A stretch of 6,530 nt of DNA. Origin: Candidatus Ryanbacteria bacterium (GTDB taxonomy: Bacteria > Patescibacteriota > Minisyncoccia > Ryanbacterales > GWA2-47-10b). Shown here piece after piece: positions 5,957 through 6,530 of the stretch. The stretch's first letter is position 1. Each line of letters opens with the position of its first letter. Below the pieces are notes generated by a model. It had not been told where the DNA came from and did not search any database. It saw only the letters and a program-made list of their open reading frames with translations. A program made the position numbers and the translations under genes. The stretch covers positions 1 through 6,530 of the forward strand of contig CALRCC010000030.1 of the NCBI GenBank assembly GCA_943354465.1, in the 5' to 3' direction.

Positions 5957-6017
5957 GCTTGATTTATAGTAACAAAAAATGCGTCCGTAGCGTTTTAATT
6001 TTTTAGGCCAATTTTTC

Positions 6018-6046
6018 TTGACATCAGTGACATAAAATCATATACT
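6018..6046 (+). promoter_or_regulatory. Near-consensus sigma70 promoter P1
   Basis: A perfect TTGACA (6018-6023), a 17-nt spacer and TATACT (6041-6046, 5 of 6) make this the strongest promoter match in the window. The start would be about 6053. No convincing protein gene begins within the next 450 nt, so it probably drives an untranslated RNA or a long leader. Confidence 0.72.
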
Positions 6047-6061
6047 CTTTTCATAGATTGA

Positions 6062-6088
6062 TGCTCTTGATATGCACATGTTTTGTGC
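6062..6088 (+). promoter_or_regulatory. boxA-like sequence followed by boxB-like small hairpin
   Basis: TGCTCTT (6062-6068) matches the core of the boxA antitermination element (TGCTCTTTAACA), and five nt later GCACA-TGTTT-TGTGC (6074-6088) forms a 5-bp hairpin with a 5-nt loop. The order boxA then boxB is that of lambda nut sites; rRNA leaders in E. coli have boxB before boxA. It begins about 10 nt after the predicted P1 start. Short motifs, so chance is possible. Confidence 0.25.
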
Positions 6089-6107
6089 TTATCCACAACA
6101 TTTCCAA

Positions 6108-6137
6108 TTGTAAGAGTACTCTATCTTGTAATATACT
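6108..6137 (+). promoter_or_regulatory. Second candidate promoter P2, tandem to P1
   Basis: TTGTAA (6108-6113, 4 of 6), an 18-nt spacer and TATACT (6132-6137) lie 91 bp after P1 in the same direction. Tandem promoters before a long untranslated stretch are typical of stable-RNA genes. Confidence 0.45.
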
Positions 6138-6174
6138 AATGCTAGTGATGTTCCAACTTTATTGAGTTATTTAT

Positions 6175-6199
6175 AAATGAGCCATTTTTTGGCTTATTT
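6175..6199 (+). terminator. AT-rich hairpin, possible weak terminator or attenuator
   Basis: AAATGAGCCA (6175-6184) pairs with TGGCTTATTT (6190-6199) around five T residues: 10 bp with one G-U pair. It is followed by AATGC rather than a U-tract, so termination would be weak. If active it would lie between P1/P2 and the structured segment. Confidence 0.35.
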
Positions 6200-6220
6200 A
6201 ATGCATTTGCAGTGTTTCTT

Positions 6221-6500
6221 CTTGAAAGGTGTTTGGGGCAATCCCCTCGGTACCTTTCAGGGCGAAACGACGGACCTTTCCTGACTGACAGAACTTTGAA
6301 AATTATATATTGATGGATTCGGGATATCCCGAACTTTAGAATTCTTCTTTGCTATTAAAAATCAGCAGAGCTCGGGCCATGCTTCGCTGATCCCGGCTCC
6401 ACCACTGTGTCTTTAAGGGCATAGTGGTGGGGCTGGGTAGTTAAAAGGGCCCTATTATCACAAACACTGACAACGGAAACCCGTGCCGTGTTCCTTTGGT
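6221..6500 (+). ncRNA. Candidate structured RNA or long structured leader (family not recognised)
   Basis: The 646 nt after the winged-helix gene hold no convincing complete gene, and its second half is packed with hairpins in a row. (a) 6221-6230 pairs with 6252-6261 (CTTGAAAGGT/ACCTTTCAGG), with an inner GGGG-CAAT-CCCC. (b) A 16-nt palindrome at 6318-6333 (TTCGGGATATCCCGAA). (c) ATCAGC-a-GAGC (6361-6371) pairs with GCTT-c-GCTGAT (6381-6391). (d) An 18-bp stem, 6392-6409 with 6420-6437, has three G-U pairs and a 10-nt loop. (e) AACAC (6463-6467) pairs with GTGTT (6488-6492), enclosing ACGG-AAAC-CCGT. Adjacent non-overlapping stems, wobble pairs in (c) and (d), and two upstream promoters fit an RNA gene or an rRNA/mRNA leader. 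I recognise no RNase P, SRP, 6S, rRNA or tRNA signature. Stem (d) resembles a tmRNA acceptor, but other tmRNA parts are absent. Exact ends are unknown; the RNA may start near 6053 or 6144 and continue past the window. Confidence 0.45.
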
Positions 6501-6511
6501 CGAGGAGCAAA

Positions 6512-6530
6512 ATGGCATTGGGTATAGTAA
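6512..6530 (+). CDS. Possible start of a gene running off the right edge
   Basis: ATG 6512 is preceded by GAGGAG (6502-6507) at 4 nt, the only good Shine-Dalgarno match in the window, and reads MALGIV before the sequence ends. The opening would suit a P-loop GTPase such as YchF, but six residues cannot identify a family. Another frame (6445 onward, with a stop just upstream at 6442-6444) also stays open to the edge, so coding here is not certain. Confidence 0.25.

Noticed and set aside
6385..6530. Circularly permuted tmRNA (CCACCA end before GGGGCTG start)
   Set aside because: Only the acceptor-like pairing is present. The 17 nt before the acceptor do not form a T arm, no GGATTCGA-like element follows GGGGCTG, and no convincing tag frame is seen. 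Kept as a check, not annotated.
6445..6530. Open frame reading GPIITNTDNGNPCRVPLVEE, possibly coding or a DGR template repeat (AAC codons)
   Set aside because: No usual start codon after the upstream TAA at 6442-6444, no repeat copy elsewhere in the window, and the same bases form nested hairpins. Too short to judge.
5940..6530. 16S rRNA, 23S rRNA, RNase P, SRP or 6S RNA
   Set aside because: None of the conserved core sequences I know for these RNAs is present. An rRNA leader remains possible because any rRNA start would be outside the window.
1..6530. UGA recoded as Gly (genetic code 25 of some CPR groups)
   Set aside because: RF2 with its UGA frameshift is present, ftsE ends at TGA at the right length, and no complete gene carries internal in-frame TGA.
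1..6530. CRISPR array, insertion sequence or transposase
   Set aside because: No regularly spaced repeats and no transposase-like reading frame on either strand. The 5911-5956 repeat has no element between its arms.

Overview
The window looks like ordinary chromosome from a bacterium with a compact genome. Proteins are short and gene spacing is tight (prfB/ftsE overlap, ftsE/ftsX nearly touch). The tRNA has no encoded CCA, and clear Shine-Dalgarno sites are almost absent. Together with a DeoR-type winged-helix protein and a membrane-anchored DsbA-like protein of the kind seen in Patescibacteria (CPR, e.g. Parcubacteria), this suggests that phylum; the placement is inference. UGA is a normal stop here: RF2 is encoded, its UGA-dependent frameshift is intact, ftsE ends in TGA, and no gene shows internal in-frame TGA.

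Layout: (1) positions 1-435, minus strand: 5' end of a multi-pass membrane protein of GT-C glycosyltransferase type, cut by the window edge. (2) 481-3127, plus strand: prfB (release factor 2, with a programmed +1 frameshift after codon 22), ftsE and ftsX, packed as one operon. (3) A sigma70-type promoter inside the end of ftsX, followed by tRNA-Gln(CUG) at 3144-3214. (4) 3279-4427: an exported seven-bladed beta-propeller of YVTN/YncE type. (5) 4481-5224: a membrane-anchored DsbA/Thioredoxin_4 protein with a CPFC active site, closed by a 16-bp perfect hairpin terminator. (6) 5291-5884: a winged-helix (DeoR-type) regulator whose predicted promoter is built into that terminator. (7) 5885-6530: no convincing complete gene. 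It holds a 14-bp inverted repeat, two tandem sigma70-type promoters, and about 300 nt of closely packed hairpins that I read as a structured RNA or a long structured leader. A possible start codon lies 19 nt before the window ends.

Two themes connect the genes. First, most transcription units have a -10-like hexamer ending only 6-8 nt before the start codon, which predicts leaderless mRNAs. Second, prfB, ftsE and ftsX form a small translation-termination/cell-division operon in which RF2 level is autoregulated at its own UGA. The propeller and DsbA-like proteins are both predicted to sit outside the membrane, but each seems to have its own promoter. The most open question is the structured, strongly promoted region from about 6018 to the end.
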